Below, in pieces: positions 1 to 11,230 of a stretch of 64,000 bases of DNA. Each line of letters opens with the position of its first letter. Position 1 is the first letter of the stretch. Origin of the DNA: Carettochelys insculpta. Its lineage: Eukaryota > Chordata > Testudines > Carettochelyidae. The notes beneath the pieces are model-generated. The model saw only the letters and a program-made list of their open reading frames with translations. It did not search any database and was not told the origin of the DNA. The stretch is taken from NCBI RefSeq assembly GCF_033958435.1, contig NC_134160.1, positions 13,131,001 to 13,195,000 on the forward strand, written 5' to 3'. The position numbers were made by a program, and so were the translations under genes.

Positions 1-1147
1 GCAGTTAGGGGTAACCCAGGCCCCTCGCTTGTCCTTGGAGAAGAAGCTCTATGGAAGGGATATGTGGCGTGGGCCAGATGCAGCTGGGGCGTGTTGGTGC
101 AGCTGTGTGTGGAATTTGGCTGGTTTACTCCAGCTGAAGATCTGGCCCCATTTTTGGAAAAGGACTTCCAACAAGAGGGCTGCTGAGATGACCAGCTCCC
201 TGTTACCTCAGCAACTTAGAGGCAGGTGACTCTTTGGGGGTTGACGGAGGAGGTACTAGGCCTGACTCCCTGTGTGTGCGAGAGAGACAAATTTGTCAGG
301 CCTGTGCTTTGCACACCTGGGTTCCACATGGAGTGGTGGATTCTCAGGGCACCTCTCAGCTGCAGCAGGCGCCTTTGTCTTTCTCAGAAAAATACATTTT
401 TATTTTCCTTTGGCAAATGGACACACTCACCATTCCCTGTTTTCCCACCCGCCAGCTCTCCCCTATCTCTGCACTGCTTTGGCCAAGGTTCAAGGACAAG
501 GATTTTTTTCACACATCTGCAAGCAGCTGATGAAATCACAGAGATAAATGGCTCCATATTAATATAACTGGAAAGCAAAAATCCCTGCAACTGCGAAAAG
601 CAATATCATCACTGACCCATGGCCACATTGGATCTAGTGGCAGAACACTCCAAACTGCAACAAAGCTAGAACTCTGACCCTGCTAACTGAGCTAAAAGAG
701 AATCTCCCTTAACTGCTACTTGTGTGGGGCCTATGAGACACAGTTGAGTAGTTCTGATCTCATCTAATAGAGGGTTGTAGTGCATGCATGCACTAGCTCT
801 TTTATTATGCTGTTGTCCTTTCCTCTGAGCCAGAGTTGCCAGGGGAGAGTTCTCGGAAGAGAATAAAAAGGATTAATTTAAATTAAACAGTGGTAAAAGC
901 TATTAATAATTAAAGAGTCGCTGTCAAGAGAACAATGGCAGATTTAAATGAATGTCTTGGCTTGGTTGCTTACAGCATCCGGCGTGATTAAAATGGAAAG
1001 AGCATTAACGATCTCATTTTCATTTCATTGTGTCCCTTGCCTGACTGCTGGAGGCTGCAGGCAGTCAGGTAGGGGTTCAGCATGCTAAGGTCTGTGCCAG
1101 TTCTGTTAGTGTCACACTCCATGCCTGGCCCTCACACATAATTGATG
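1..1147. other. Intronic sequence, no gene
   Basis: No exon or recognised transposon is visible. The part from about 780 to 1060 is AT-rich and non-repetitive, with homeodomain-like TTAATTTAAATTAA and a SOX-like AACAATGG. It has the look of a conserved intronic element, but only a multi-species alignment can show that. Confidence 0.4.
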
Positions 1148-1760
1148 TACTCAGTAAACTCTTTCATATCCAGCATTCTATTGTCCGGCACTCTCAGATA
1201 ATGGCATTTTAACCATAAGTAAATTTTAGTTATGTTTTCCATAAGTGCTTTACAGTAGACCCCTGACATGTGTACTTGCAATAATGTGAGTCAAAACTGT
1301 GAGTGGTGGGGATCTGGGGACCAGGCAGCAGCCTGGCTTCCAGCTTCCCTCAACTTGTGGGAGCCAGACACCAGAGGGGAGCCGTCTCCTGGTTCTCATC
1401 TCCCTTCTTCTATCAGGAGCCAGGCAAAGCCAGGACTGGGGCCCCTCCCCCACCTGGTCTTGACTTACATGAAATTTGACTTATGCGTGGCTGCCCAGGA
1501 ACGCAACGTGTAAGTTGGGGGTTTACTGTATTGTGAAAGTAAATACAAATAAGTACAGCAAGTACAGTATAAGTTTACAGTGTACGGTACTACTATTGAT
1601 AAATGAAGCACTTCATGAATTTTTTGCATGTTTCTTAATATCTAATCCTATTTTTCTTTAGTGTTAGGCATTGCTAGGCATACCTCTCTCTTATCCAGAA
1701 TATTTGAATATCTAGCAACCTCTTTTTCCAGGCTGCTGAATATGAAAGAGTTTTACTGTA
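1148..1760. mobile_element. Outer TIR DNA transposon remnant (mariner/Tigger-like)
   Basis: The left end begins TACTCAGTAAACTCTTTCAT and the complement of the right end reads TACAGTAAAACTCTTTCAT, so the ends are inverted repeats beginning with TA as in Tc1/mariner elements. No transposase is left. A second element is inserted inside it at 1251-1530. The superfamily is inferred from the ends only. Confidence 0.55.
1251..1530. mobile_element. Nested 280-bp TIR element (Tigger-like MITE)
   Basis: The ends read TACAGTAGACCCCTGAC on the left and, as complement, TACAGTAAACCCCCAAC on the right. They are flush with TA dinucleotides, typical of pogo/Tigger MITEs. It is non-coding; the short ORFs crossing it are chance frames. 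Confidence 0.6.
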
Positions 1761-2195
1761 CCTGGCCTGTGGTTAAGGCAGTGGGTCAGGACCATTGAGT
1801 TCTGTTCCTAATGTGGGGGTATAGCTTAGGGGTTATGGTGGGAGGGGGCTAGGGACCAATACATCATGGTTCTGTGTATTACTGTGTGAAGTGAGTGGCT
1901 ATCAGGACTTCTGGGTTTTACTCCTAACTCAGAGGGATGGGGGTTGTTTGTGGACAGGAATCAAGACTCCTTAATTCACGCCCAGATCCACAAAGGTGCC
2001 TAAACCCCAGATTTAGGTGCTGCTGCTCTCGGCCAACTCCCTGCTGCCATGTAACCCTTGCTGTGAGATTTCCCCCTGTGGCCTGTGTTCTTTGTGTCTG
2101 GGCACATGCACTGCTGTCCTTGCTCTAGCTGTCCGGAAGTCTGTCTCACACCTAAGGCCTGGCGAAATCTATGAGGTGGACTTGACTTGCTTGAT
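1761..2195. other. Intronic sequence with a possible tRNA-like repeat
   Basis: No gene is seen. Around 1815-1930 the pattern of a TTAGGGGTTA-like box followed by GGACTTCTGGGTTTTACTCC resembles the tRNA-like tandem repeat at 34200-34410, so this may be a decayed single copy. Confidence 0.3.
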
Positions 2196-2484
2196 TTAAA
2201 CCCTTGTGCTCCACATGGAGCATAGGTCACCCACAAGTCTCTTCCACTTCCCTCTGTCTTGGGACAAAATTTCTAGCTGACCTCAGGAGTATCCCAGTTG
2301 TGCTTCAGTCTCAGTAGATCTCCACGTTGTCCAAGGTCTTCCTCTTTTGCATTTCCTTGTGGGTTCCAAGTGAGAGCGCGATGGATGATGGTTTTCTGCG
2401 AGTGTAGCCCAGCCATCCCCACTTTCTTCTCTTGATTTAAATGTCTAGTGGTTCTTATCCTGCTCTGTTCCAAAGCTCCTCATT
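2196..2484 (-). mobile_element. Older LINE, C-terminal part (interrupted by a second LINE)
   Basis: The minus strand encodes a degraded LINE ORF2 tail. It includes a KWGWLG-type motif followed by a tract resembling the QLE...QDRGKWKRLVGDLC ending of RTE-like ORFs, closed by a stop near 2196-2198. The frame has shifts and stops. It continues at 4146-4600: removing the inserted LINE and one target duplication joins the codons for W-Q-D-L-V to T-N-E-E-L-W. The clade was not determined. Confidence 0.7.
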
Positions 2485-2495
2485 TGTGACCAAGT
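2485..2495. repeat. Target-site duplication, 3' side of LINE copy 1
   Basis: TGTGACCAAGT occurs here and again, identical, at 4135-4145, bracketing the LINE insertion. Confidence 0.85.
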
Positions 2496-2570
2496 AGTAG
2501 TAGTAGTAGTAGGCATCCTTCAGTGTGCATAGACTATGGATCGTGCCCTTTATAGTTTCAGTTGCAGACT

Positions 2571-3682
2571 TCATTTACAGCATCTACTGTGACTATGAAG
2601 ACCCACACGAGAGTGACAGTCCTTGCTGCATCTCTTGCAGATGTGGCGGGTGTCTGGCAAGTCCTTAGTGTGCTTTCTGTGCGCTTGCTTCTCCTCTGCT
2701 AGCTGTCTGATCCTCATCTCACCCTTCTGAAGGCCCTTGTGTAACCCCTGCCTCCATCTGCTGTGGTCGTCTGCTAGTTCTTCCCAGTTGTCCAGTTCGA
2801 TGTCTACCTCTCTGAGGTCTCTCTTGCAGACATCTTTGTAGCGCAACTGGGGGCGTCTGGGAGGTTTTTTGCCAGAGGCTAGCTCACCATACAGGGTGCC
2901 TTTTGGAATCCTTCCATCATTCATCCTGTGGACATGGCCAAGCCAGCGGCGCCGACACTGCCTGAGGAGGGTGTGCATGGTTGGGATTCCAGCTTGCTCA
3001 AGGATTGCGGTGTTGGTCACCCTGTCAGGTCGATGAAGGCTATGTAGAGTGGCTTCCTCTGCTCCCTTCACTTCTCCTGCAGCTGCCTTAGAGAGAAGAC
3101 CATGTCAATAGTAGACCTCTCTGTGCAGAATCCACTCTGCGATTCGGGGTACACCCTCTCAGCAATCTTCTGGAGTCTGCCAAGGATGACGCGAGCGAAC
3201 AGTTTACCAGTGACGCTTAGGAGGGAGATTCCACGGTAGTTGTTGCAGTCGCTTCTGTCTCCTTTGTTCTCATACAACGTTACAATGTTAGCGTCACGCA
3301 TATCCTGTGGAACCTCACCCTCTTTCCAGCACAGGCACAGTAGCTCATGCAGGGGTTCCAGGAGTGTGTCCGTGGCACACTTGATTACCTCTGGTGGTAT
3401 AGCATCTTGGCCAGGGGCCTTTCCTACTGCAATGCTGTCGATGGCTCTCTTCAGTTCATCCACAGTTGGTTCCTGATCCAGTTCATCCATTACTGGTAGG
3501 AGCTCGACAGCATCGAGGGCTGCGTCAACCACAACGTTCTCGCGTGAGTACAGCTCAGAGTAGTGCTCGACCCAGCGCTCCATCTGTTTGGCTTTGTCAG
3601 CGATGACTTGACCAGATTTGGATTTCAGAGGTGCCATCTTGTTCTGGGTGGGTCCTAATGCCTTCTTCATACCCTCGTACAT
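2571..3682 (-). pseudogene. LINE reverse transcriptase ORF2 remnant
   Basis: Two overlapping minus-strand frames (3682-3068 and 3071-2571) encode the pre-RT and early RT region with a NNYRGISLLS motif, then the ORF C terminus with WLGHVHRMNDGRI and a terminal finger (CKRC...HSH). Between them the RT core, including the FADD active site present in copy 2, is deleted: the frame jumps from the ...AFIDLT segment directly to ...RVTNTA. A stop lies just before the junction. It cannot make active RT. It belongs to the same family as the ORF at 14185-15589. Confidence 0.8.
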
Positions 3683-3850
3683 TCCTCTGAGATTACCAAA
3701 GTCAGCACAGGTCTGGATGCTGCTGCATAGCTGGAGCCAGTGGTTGTTGGCACAGCGCCTGGCTGTCTGCTGTACTGTTCTTCTGGCCTGTCTAAGTGCT
3801 TGCTGGGTACTCTGGCTCGGTGAGCGTTTGTACTCCAGGATTGCAGCACA

Positions 3851-4130
3851 CTAGTTTGCTCCAAGCTCAAGATGAGACCCAAGAAGCTGTACCGCTCTAA
3901 ACCTGCTGGAAGGCCCCGCATTGACGCCAGAAAGACGGCAAACTCGGAGAAAGCTGAAAAGTTCAGAGTGACCTCCAGGAAAATCTGCGCAGTGGCCCTG
4001 GGGGCGTCGATGTGACATCCAAATGGCAACATCTGAGGGATACAGTTTACAACATGGCCTTGTCGGTGTTGGAAGAGGAGCCAGAAACACGAGCGACTGG
4101 TTCGAAGCTAACTCCGATGAGATGATTCCA
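3851..4130 (+). pseudogene. Inverted upstream segment of LINE copy 1 ORF2
   Basis: On the + strand this encodes a segment beginning KLKMRPKKLYRSKPAGRP and ending near EANSDEMIPV, with frame damage in between. I recognise it as the part of the same LINE ORF2 lying just upstream of the minus-strand start near 3850. Its 5' end abuts the 5' end of the uninverted part, as in twin priming. Confidence 0.7.
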
Positions 4131-4134
4131 GTCA

Positions 4135-4145
4135 TGTGACCAAGT
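4135..4145. repeat. Target-site duplication, 5' side of LINE copy 1
   Basis: TGTGACCAAGT, identical to 2485-2495. Confidence 0.85.
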
Positions 4146-4600
4146 CTTGCCATTTCATGGGAAGGATGTACCTCAGGCATCTGTTTATGAATGTTTGTAG
4201 CTTGTGATTTGAAGACTTTTTCGTACGCCAGGTCTTGCATCCGTACAAGAGCCCACTCTAAACATTGGTGTTGAAAAGCCACAGTTTCGTCTTCACAAAT
4301 ATTATTTCTGATCTCCATATGGGATGGAGAGTCTTGAACGCAACTGTTACTTTTCCTTTCCTGGCACTGATAGCCTTATCTGTTCCTCTGTTTCTGCCCA
4401 TAATACTCCCCAAGTAGATGAACCGCTCCACATCTTCCAGGTCATCTCTCCCCATGTGGTGATGGTGTTGTTGGATGGTTTGATCCACATTTCCTTGGTC
4501 TTTCCCTTGTTGATGAAGTGTGAATTTCTCCCCATTCAATGTAGAGGGAGTCTTGGCACCGAATACCACCTCAGTGGAGCCTGTTGCAATAATTTTCTAG
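4146..4600 (-). mobile_element. Older LINE, upstream part
   Basis: The minus strand carries an RT-thumb to C-terminal region. It has LEDVERFIYLGSIM, then a segment resembling KAFKTLHPIWRS...TKLWLFNTNV, then LLYG-type residues and a cysteine-rich stretch, with stops and shifts. It is continuous with 2196-2484 once LINE copy 1 is removed. It belongs to a different family from the inserted LINE. The 5' boundary is approximate. Confidence 0.65.
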
Positions 4601-5812
4601 GTACATAATGCTTAGCTATTGCTGTGCTCAGCATCACAACACCTCTATCCCTTTGGGTCACTGGCCTCTCTTTCTAGCTCTGGGAGCTGAGTGTAGGTCT
4701 TGGATAGAGCAGAGCGGGGATGGTTCTGGGACTCCTGATTCTGCTGGCAGCTTTGCTGCTGCCTCACTTAGTCCCTGCTCTGTGACTGCAAGGGTGAAAC
4801 GGGGAGAACTTCACATCTGAGAATGTGAGCTGGTGGGCATGCGGAGGAGGGGTAAATATTTAGTTTGTGCAGGGCTATGAGAGCAGTGGATGTATGCAGA
4901 GCACTGTGCATGCTGAGTGTTATCCGACAGATGTGTGGGGATCCCAGAGAGCCCAGAAGCTGAAGTGCCAGCAGTTGTTAAGCTAACGGGCCTATGAATG
5001 CTCTCGCCATCTGAGCACAGTTTAAAAGCAGCAACGACTGTGTGTGAAATGATACGAGACGATGGAAATGGAAATTAAATGGTTCAAATCCGTGGGGGGA
5101 TGGCGGTGCCAATGCAGTCCAAGCAGTGAGCATTAAAGACAAATGGCCAGCGCATCTCTGCAGTGTAAGCAATTACCATGTCTAGTTTTGGTAGTATCCT
5201 GGAGGAAGTGTTAAAATCCTTGTAGCCAGGGAGGAGGCTGAAGGGCTTATGGATGGCAGGGGAGAAGTAAGCTCAGGGCTCATCCCAGATTGCTCTGATT
5301 TGCAACCTCAACCTGGCGTCGAGCCCCAGCTCTGCATGGCTGCCAGGCCTTTGAGGCCTAATGTAGCATTTCCTAGATGGGTCGTGGGGCCATTTGTAAG
5401 CTGTGTGCATACAGAAGGCTGGCTGTGCTGAGAGCAAGGTGTGAATCCTCTGAGGAGCCCACGCAAATCCACTTATCCACACTGCAGAACCCATACTTCC
5501 CATGCCAATGCTACCCCTCCCCCATGCACACCCTGCCCCTTCTCTTCCTGCCCACAGTTCTCTCCCCACGGTGCCTTTGGCCTGCCACCACAAAGCTGAT
5601 CAGTGGGGTGCTGAGCCTCTGCTATTTCTTTCCACTCAGCTGTACCCCCTGTAGTCCATGCCTCTGAGTGTGGAAATAAAAAGTTCCTTCCTTTTTCATC
5701 CCTTCCCCCAAAGCTCAAACTGATGGGGCAACTCCATGTGTCCTCTTCAAGGGTGTGGGGGGAGCCTTCCACCAAGTCTTTTGTCCGATAGTGGCTTGTC
5801 TAAGAATGTGCA
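4601..5812. other. Intronic sequence, no gene
   Basis: No exon or recognised repeat. The stretch about 4880-5190 is low in repeats and AT/GC balanced, and looks like possible conserved non-coding DNA; this is an impression only. Confidence 0.3.
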
Positions 5813-6570
5813 AACATAAGAATGGCCATAGTGGGTCAGACCAAAGGTCAGTCCAGCCCAGTCTCCCATCTGCTGACAGCAGCCAATGTCAGGTGCTCCA
5901 GAGGGAGTGGACTGAACAGGTAACGATCAAGCGATCTCTCTCCTGCCATCCATCTCCAGCTTCTGCCAAACAAGAGGCCAGGGACACCATTCCTTACCCA
6001 GCCTGGTTAATAGCCATTGATGGACCTAACTTCCATGAATTTATCTAGCTCTTTTTTAAACCCTTTAATAGCCCTAGCCTTCACAGCCTCCTCTGGTGAG
6101 GAGTTCCACAGGTTGATTGTGCATGGCGTGAAGAAGAATTTCCTTTTATTTGTTCTAAACCTGCTTAAATCAATTGATTTCATTTGGTGTCCTCTCTTCT
6201 GATATTATGGGAACAATTAAATAATTTTTCCTTGTTCACTTTCTCCACACCACTCACTATTTTATATACCTCTATCATATACCCCCATAGTCTCCTTTTT
6301 TCTAAGCTGAAAAGACCTGGTCTATTTAATCTCTCTTCATGTGGGACCCGTTCCAAACCCCTAATCATGTTAGTTGTCCTTTTCTGAACCTTTTCTAATG
6401 TCAATATGTCTTTTTTGAGATGAGGAGACCACATCTGCATGCAGTGTTCATGATGTGGGAGTAGCATGGTTTTACATAAGGGCAATAAGATATTCGCCGT
6501 CTTATTCTCTATCCCTTTTTTAATGATTCTTAACATTCTCTTTGCTTTTTTGGCTGCCACTGCACATAAA
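5813..6570 (-). mobile_element. CR1 LINE, ORF2 C terminus and 3' UTR
   Basis: The minus frame 6575-6180 encodes the familiar CR1 ORF2 tail (CAVAAKKAKRML, WSPHLKKDILTLEKVQKRTT, GLFSLEKRRL). The + strand from 5818 shows the CR1 3' UTR complement (GTGGGTCAGACCAAAGGTCA, then the GATGGACCTAACTTCCATG region). It is 5'-truncated at about 6575, where a Penelope-like fragment begins. Confidence 0.85.
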
Positions 6571-7058
6571 AACACTCCTGATACACAAACCAGTCAGCCT
6601 ACATTTTAATGGAGTGGGCCATTCTGTTAATGACTTACAAATCTGCATCTTACTGAAGAGGAATTTTCACAACAGTTTGGAAAGAAAGGCTGCTGAACTC
6701 TTTTATATTCAAATTCGACACATTAACACGTGGTTTGAACTGGGATGCGAATTTTCTGGGTCATTATAGGGGCTTTTTTGCATACTTGGCTTAATCTAAT
6801 TCTTGACTTCACCCCCCCCTTCCACTGCCCCTCTACTCTCTGATTTGCTCACCGTGATAATTTTTTTTCTGATTTGTCAACCTTGATTACTGTTTTTGGT
6901 TCTTTGTGCCTTGAGTATTGAGTCTGTTCTGGTCTGGCTATGGTCTGAAGAAGCAGGTCTGTCCCATGAAAGCTCACCTAATAAATTATTATGTTAGTCT
7001 TTAAAGTGCTACTTGACGCTTTTTTGTTTTGATAGTGTATAGACTAGCCCGGCTCCCT
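6571..7058 (+). mobile_element. Penelope-like element, 3' fragment
   Basis: The + frame from about 6575 encodes PVSLHFNGVGHSVNDLQI and a following basic helix, the C-terminal part of a Penelope-type GIY-YIG endonuclease. A 3' tail with GTCTTTAAAGTGCTACTTGA follows and ends near 7058. This tail recurs alone at about 53325-53372. The element is 5'-truncated. Confidence 0.65.
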
Positions 7059-8060
7059 CTCTGTTACTTTCTAACTTCACGTGCCGACAAGGACGTCATT
7101 CTGGGAGGGACCAGGGGCAGCAGCTGTGTACCAGGATGTTGTTGCTTGCTTTTCCTCTTGGCCCCTGACTGTCAGGGAGGCCATGTACTATGCCCTCACT
7201 CCCAGAGAGGGGAGGGGAATGAGCTCAGGATCAAATAAGTGGGTCTATATACAGCATATGGGACTGTGTCTTGTGACAGTCTAATTGATGGTGCTGCTCC
7301 TGTCCCTAATACAGGACACAGCTGAGAAGACTCTAAAATGGGCAGCTCACTGGGGGCAAAACCATGAGCCAGATCTTCAGGGGGCAGGGTGGTGAATCAG
7401 TACAGGAGAAGCCCCTGGACCTTATGCCTGTTTGCAGTGGCTGAGGGTTGGGAGCTTAAATTAGTGAGTCTCAGCTTTTCTGTCCTGTGAACACTCTGTT
7501 CCCAAGACGCCCTCCCCAACACACTTCATTGGCTGGGATCCTCTCCTCAGGGAACATAAGCTTGCCACGATCTCCTTTGCGAGCCTGTTGGCCAGAACAT
7601 GGAATGAGAGGAGTCAACCCCTGTCTCTAAGCATTCACCAGAACCTTACATTCTGTGAGCCTCACCCTGCCCCCTCCCACCCTGTGCATGGTGCCTGATG
7701 GTCCTGTAGAGGGTGGGAGCACTTCAGACCAGGCTTGTTGACCGGACCCCGCCCCCCACCCCCAGGGGATGACAAACTTCCTGTCACTTGTGCAAGTTCA
7801 GTCAAAATTCAGGCCCAGCCAAGGGGTGTGTGACAGCCTGAGGAAGCCAGACTGCTGTGTCTGGGAAAGTCCCTATCCCAGGGACCTGGCAATCTAAGAA
7901 TAAGATGAGAGATAATGGATGCAAACATGTGGGGGTGGTGATAAGAAACAGTGGGACTGTATCAGTCTCACTGAGACCCCCGTTGCCATCAAGTTACATC
8001 AGGCCTGATGTACTTACTGCTCCAGTACAGTACTGTCATAACCTGTATCTGAAAGGTGTC
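7059..8060. other. Intronic sequence, no gene
   Basis: Nothing recognised apart from a C-rich tract near 7750. Confidence 0.3.
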
Positions 8061-8262
8061 ATGTGCAGCTGTAACTGCCCACAGAAAGATTTGAACTTGG
8101 GACCTCAGTGCAGGAGCCTCAATAGTTTGAGCTAAAAGTCAGCAGGTGCCCAGTTAAGGCTTGGGAGGAGAATCAGTATTTCTCTGTATAAGTGGTCTAG
8201 GTACCACTACATGGGACAGTGGACCTCACATAGGTGTGTGGGTTACACAGACATACTGATCA
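8061..8262 (-). repeat. SINE-like repeat with tRNA-like segment, copy 1
   Basis: On the minus strand a TAGCTCAAAC... A-box-like stretch is followed by AAGTTCAAATC, a B-box-like motif. Two other copies occur: 16485-16610 plus 21360-21425 (split by a retrovirus) and 24061-24208 (+). Shared blocks include TTTGAGCTAAAAG and AAGTGGTCTAGGTACC. I remember this as common in turtle genomes but cannot name it safely. Confidence 0.6.
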
Positions 8263-8399
8263 TTAACATTGTTGCATGGTGTATGTATGTGTGGTGTATA
8301 ATCAGTTCCAGTGGTGTGCTGGAAATGTGTTCGTGTTGGGCAAGCAGTGAATTAGCACAGTCTGCCCTAGACAGAGGAATGTTGTTTCATCTTCAATGT
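8263..8399. other. Spacer; TGT target duplication at 8397-8399
   Basis: Unassigned, ending in the 3-bp duplication TGT that is repeated at 13954-13956 beyond the Harbinger element. Confidence 0.5.
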
Positions 8400-8869
8400 G
8401 GCTATGTCTACACTGTGAAATAAAGTAGAATTTATAGAAGTTGACCTTTTACAGCTAGATTACGTAAAGTTAAAGATGAGTGTCTGTAAATATCCAGAAA
8501 GTCAACATAGCGTGTCTCCATTGTCTTAGCCAGGTTTAAGTGCATCAGCAGTGCATTGTGGGTACCTGTACCAAAGTGCCTGCAGCCCTGTTGCATTCTG
8601 TTTTTTTGTGTCAGTGGCTTATGTGAAAAAATGTTCTGCAAGTGCTTATGGGTGTTTGATGTTGTCATCCCAGAGTTCAATAGCCCCACCCCCTTGCCAC
8701 TGGAAAACAAATGACCAGCTCAAGAAATTTCACAACATTTTTCAGGCCATTTTCCCAGTTCTGTGCTAGTGTGGATCCTGAACAGCTTAGAGCTGTTGCA
8801 GAGTGTTTTATGGCCACTTCCTGAAGTATTGCGCAGCATTTAATTAGACAAAGCCAGTGGGAGGATGAG

Positions 8870-9850
8870 ATGGATGAGGTGGATGAGGATGATTCGGATG
8901 ATGATGTTGAAGAACTGGAGGACAGGAATGCAGAGCTGCTGGCTGGCCTGGATGCATTGCTTGCAGTGGAGTGCCAGTTCTGGAGATATGAAATTAGCAC
9001 ACACTGGTGGGACGACATAGTTTTGGAGGTCTGGGACAACCAGCAGTGGCTGCAGAACTTCTGCATGGATCTTTGTGATTTGTTGTCCCACGCCCTGAAG
9101 CACAGTGATACCAGAATGAGACCTGCTTCGACAGTTCACGAGTGGCAATTACTGTACGGAAGTCTGCAACTCCTGACAGCTACCAGTCAGTGGGAAATCA
9201 ATGGGGGGGGCGGAGATCTACAGTGGAGTCTGTAGTGATCCAGGTAACCAAGGCAATCTGTGCCCATCTGATGCGAAAGACCGTGACTCTGGGAAATATG
9301 CAGGACATAGCGGATGGCTTTGCTGCCATGGAGTTTCCGACCTGCAGTGTGGCAATAGAATGCACATCCCTGTCCTGGCCCCAGGCCACCTAGTCTCAGA
9401 GTACATAAACCACAAGAGGTACTTCTCCATGGTGTTGCAGGCATTGGTGGATCACAAAGTTCATCTCACCAACATCGATGTGAGATGGCTAGGAATGGTG
9501 CACAACAAATGCATCTTTAGAAACTCATGTCTGTACGGAAAGCTCCAGGATGAGACTTTCTTTTCAGCACAGAAGATCAAGATGGGCAATGTGGAGATGC
9601 CCATAGTTCTTACCCTCTACTCCCTTGGTTCATGAAGCCGTACACAGGCACCCTGGACCACGGCAAGGAGTCCTCCAGCTCCAGGCCCAGCGAGTGCAGA
9701 ATGGTGGTGGAATGTGCCTTTGGCCATTTAAAAGCCACATTAAGGTGCCCTTTGACCCATCTGGATATTTGCCAAGCCAACATCCCTCTCCCTCTCCCTC
9801 TCCAGCAATGCAGTATGCTGTGTTCTTCATAACATTTGAGAATCAAAGGG
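8870..9850 (+). pseudogene. HARBI1-like DDE transposase, inactivated
   Basis: The N-terminal part starts with an acidic run (MDEVDEDDSDDDVEELED) and a WW-containing segment. The catalytic part follows through frame shifts: HIPVLAP, EYINHKRYFSMVLQALVDHK, VHNKCIFRNS, GNVEMPIV, then MKPYTG and RMVVECAFGHLK. In the family the triad is D (AIDGTH), D (VHDA) and E (VECAFG). Here the first motif is disrupted by an indel (AIEC...), the second Asp reads Asn, and only the Glu remains. At least two frameshifts and these losses make it non-functional. Its role would have been cutting and pasting the element through the GGCTATGTC ends. Confidence 0.85.
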
Positions 9851-10329
9851 GGAAAATTTCATGCCGGCCTGGCTTGCAGAAGCAGTTGCTCTGGGCAGTG
9901 CTTATGCATAGCTGGACACAAGGGCAGTCAGCAGTACACATGCAGAAGCAACAGCCATCAGGGAGACTTTGAAAAAAGCAGCTTTATGAATGAGTAGACA
10001 GCCGCATGAATCTGCTGCATTTAACTATTGTGATACCACCACCATCCCCCATAATGATGTGTGCTTGACCTTTATGAAAGCACCTCCAACTGCATTTTAC
10101 CCCATGTGAACCAAGAACTGACACTGTGGTTTTCAGAAAAAACATTCTTTTTACCGGGGCGGGGGGGAGGGTTAAGGGGTAGGAAAAAGAAGGGAATCCT
10201 GGTATCATGTGTGGTGGAATGTGAGCCTTTTGTAGTTTGAAAAGGTCTGGGAGGCAGACGTGAGGCTGTCCATGTCCTTCCCCCCGCATATGGGGCCCCC
10301 AGTGCAGGGGTTGTTCATTACTGAGGGGA

Positions 10330-10620
10330 GGCCAGGCAACAGGGTGAGGAGGCAACATAATGACTCCTGTGGTGGGTGTCCCTCTGCAGTTCTAGCATGG
10401 ACTTCAGGATGTCAGTTTGTTTCCTGACAGCCTTCAGGAGCTCTGCTGAGTCCTGGTTCCTGGACTGGAGCATGTTTAGTCAATATTGCAGCATGCTTTG
10501 TTGACATTGCTGTGTCCGCTTTCTCTCAGTAGCAACTTTGGCTCGGTCCCTGTCTGCCTTTTCATGCTGCTGCAGGATGTGGTCCTATCTGTATCTTTTC
10601 CTGCACTGCATCACTGCACC
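10330..10620 (-). pseudogene. Probable Harbinger Myb-like accessory ORF, C-terminal remnant
   Basis: The minus strand encodes a Gln- and charge-rich helix-like tract (QQHEKADRDRAKVATERK, then LKAVRKQTDILKSMLELQRD) broken by stops. Harbinger elements usually carry a second, oppositely oriented SANT/Myb-like gene whose C terminus looks like this. The Myb domain itself is not visible, so the identity is an inference from position, strand and composition. Confidence 0.45.
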
Positions 10621-10904
10621 CTTGCCTCCTCAACTCACTTTGCCTGTTGAAGACAGTCAAGGTCAAATTTTAGATACAATTTTTAAATGTGACAAAGTGC
10701 TGACCCATAGAATGAATGGGTCTCAGTTTGACAATCTCTGCAACTTGTGTTTCCAAGGCCACTTTTGGCTTCTGAAAGATGACAGTGAATCAACTTCTGC
10801 AGAACAGAAGCTATTAGTTATCCAGACAATTTCATTACAGACATGGTAAGATCCTGGTGGCTTAAGGATGGCGGGGCAGTCAGGGTATGGGGGGTGTTGT
10901 GATT

Positions 10905-11230
10905 GAAACAAAGCCCTGTAAACTGTAAAGCATGGAAAAAACTTTCTCAGTAGCTCATGGTGGGCTGGGGAGGTGATCAGTTCTGTAAACTTTTTTGGTG
11001 GCTCCTCATAAATCCTGTGCAGGAAAAAAGCCATTAGAGCAGGGGAAGCCTGTGCTGGACATACTGGTGTCCAGGAGCAGGGTCCACACAGTCTAGGAGC
11101 CAGGTGGTGTCAGGGAGGGTTTGAACCTGCTGGCCACATGGCAGGCTGGCGGGTTGTCAGCCCTGTAAACTGTAAAGTGCAGGAAAAAACTTTCTCAGCA
11201 GCTCCTCATAAATCCTTCGCAGTCATGTGG
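10905..11230. repeat. Internal duplication within the Harbinger
   Basis: Two diverged direct copies begin GCCCTGTAAACTGTAAAG (about 10912 and 11160), each followed by a GGAAAAAACTTTCTCAG block and CTCCTCATAAATCCT. The spacing is about 250 bp. It is non-coding. Confidence 0.6.

Larger units (their letters stand above)
2496..4134 (-). mobile_element. LINE copy 1, 5'-inverted and internally deleted
   Basis: This non-LTR retrotransposon reads on the minus strand and ends in a short trinucleotide tail, seen on + as repeated TAG at 2496-2511. From its 3' end to about 3850 it is in normal orientation. The remaining 5' part (about 3851-4130) is inverted, encoding the next upstream protein segment on the + strand. 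That is the layout expected from twin priming. Relative to copy 2 (14173-15657) it lacks roughly 0.9 kb of the RT core near 3025. Identical 11-bp duplications flank it, and it sits inside an older LINE. Confidence 0.85.
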
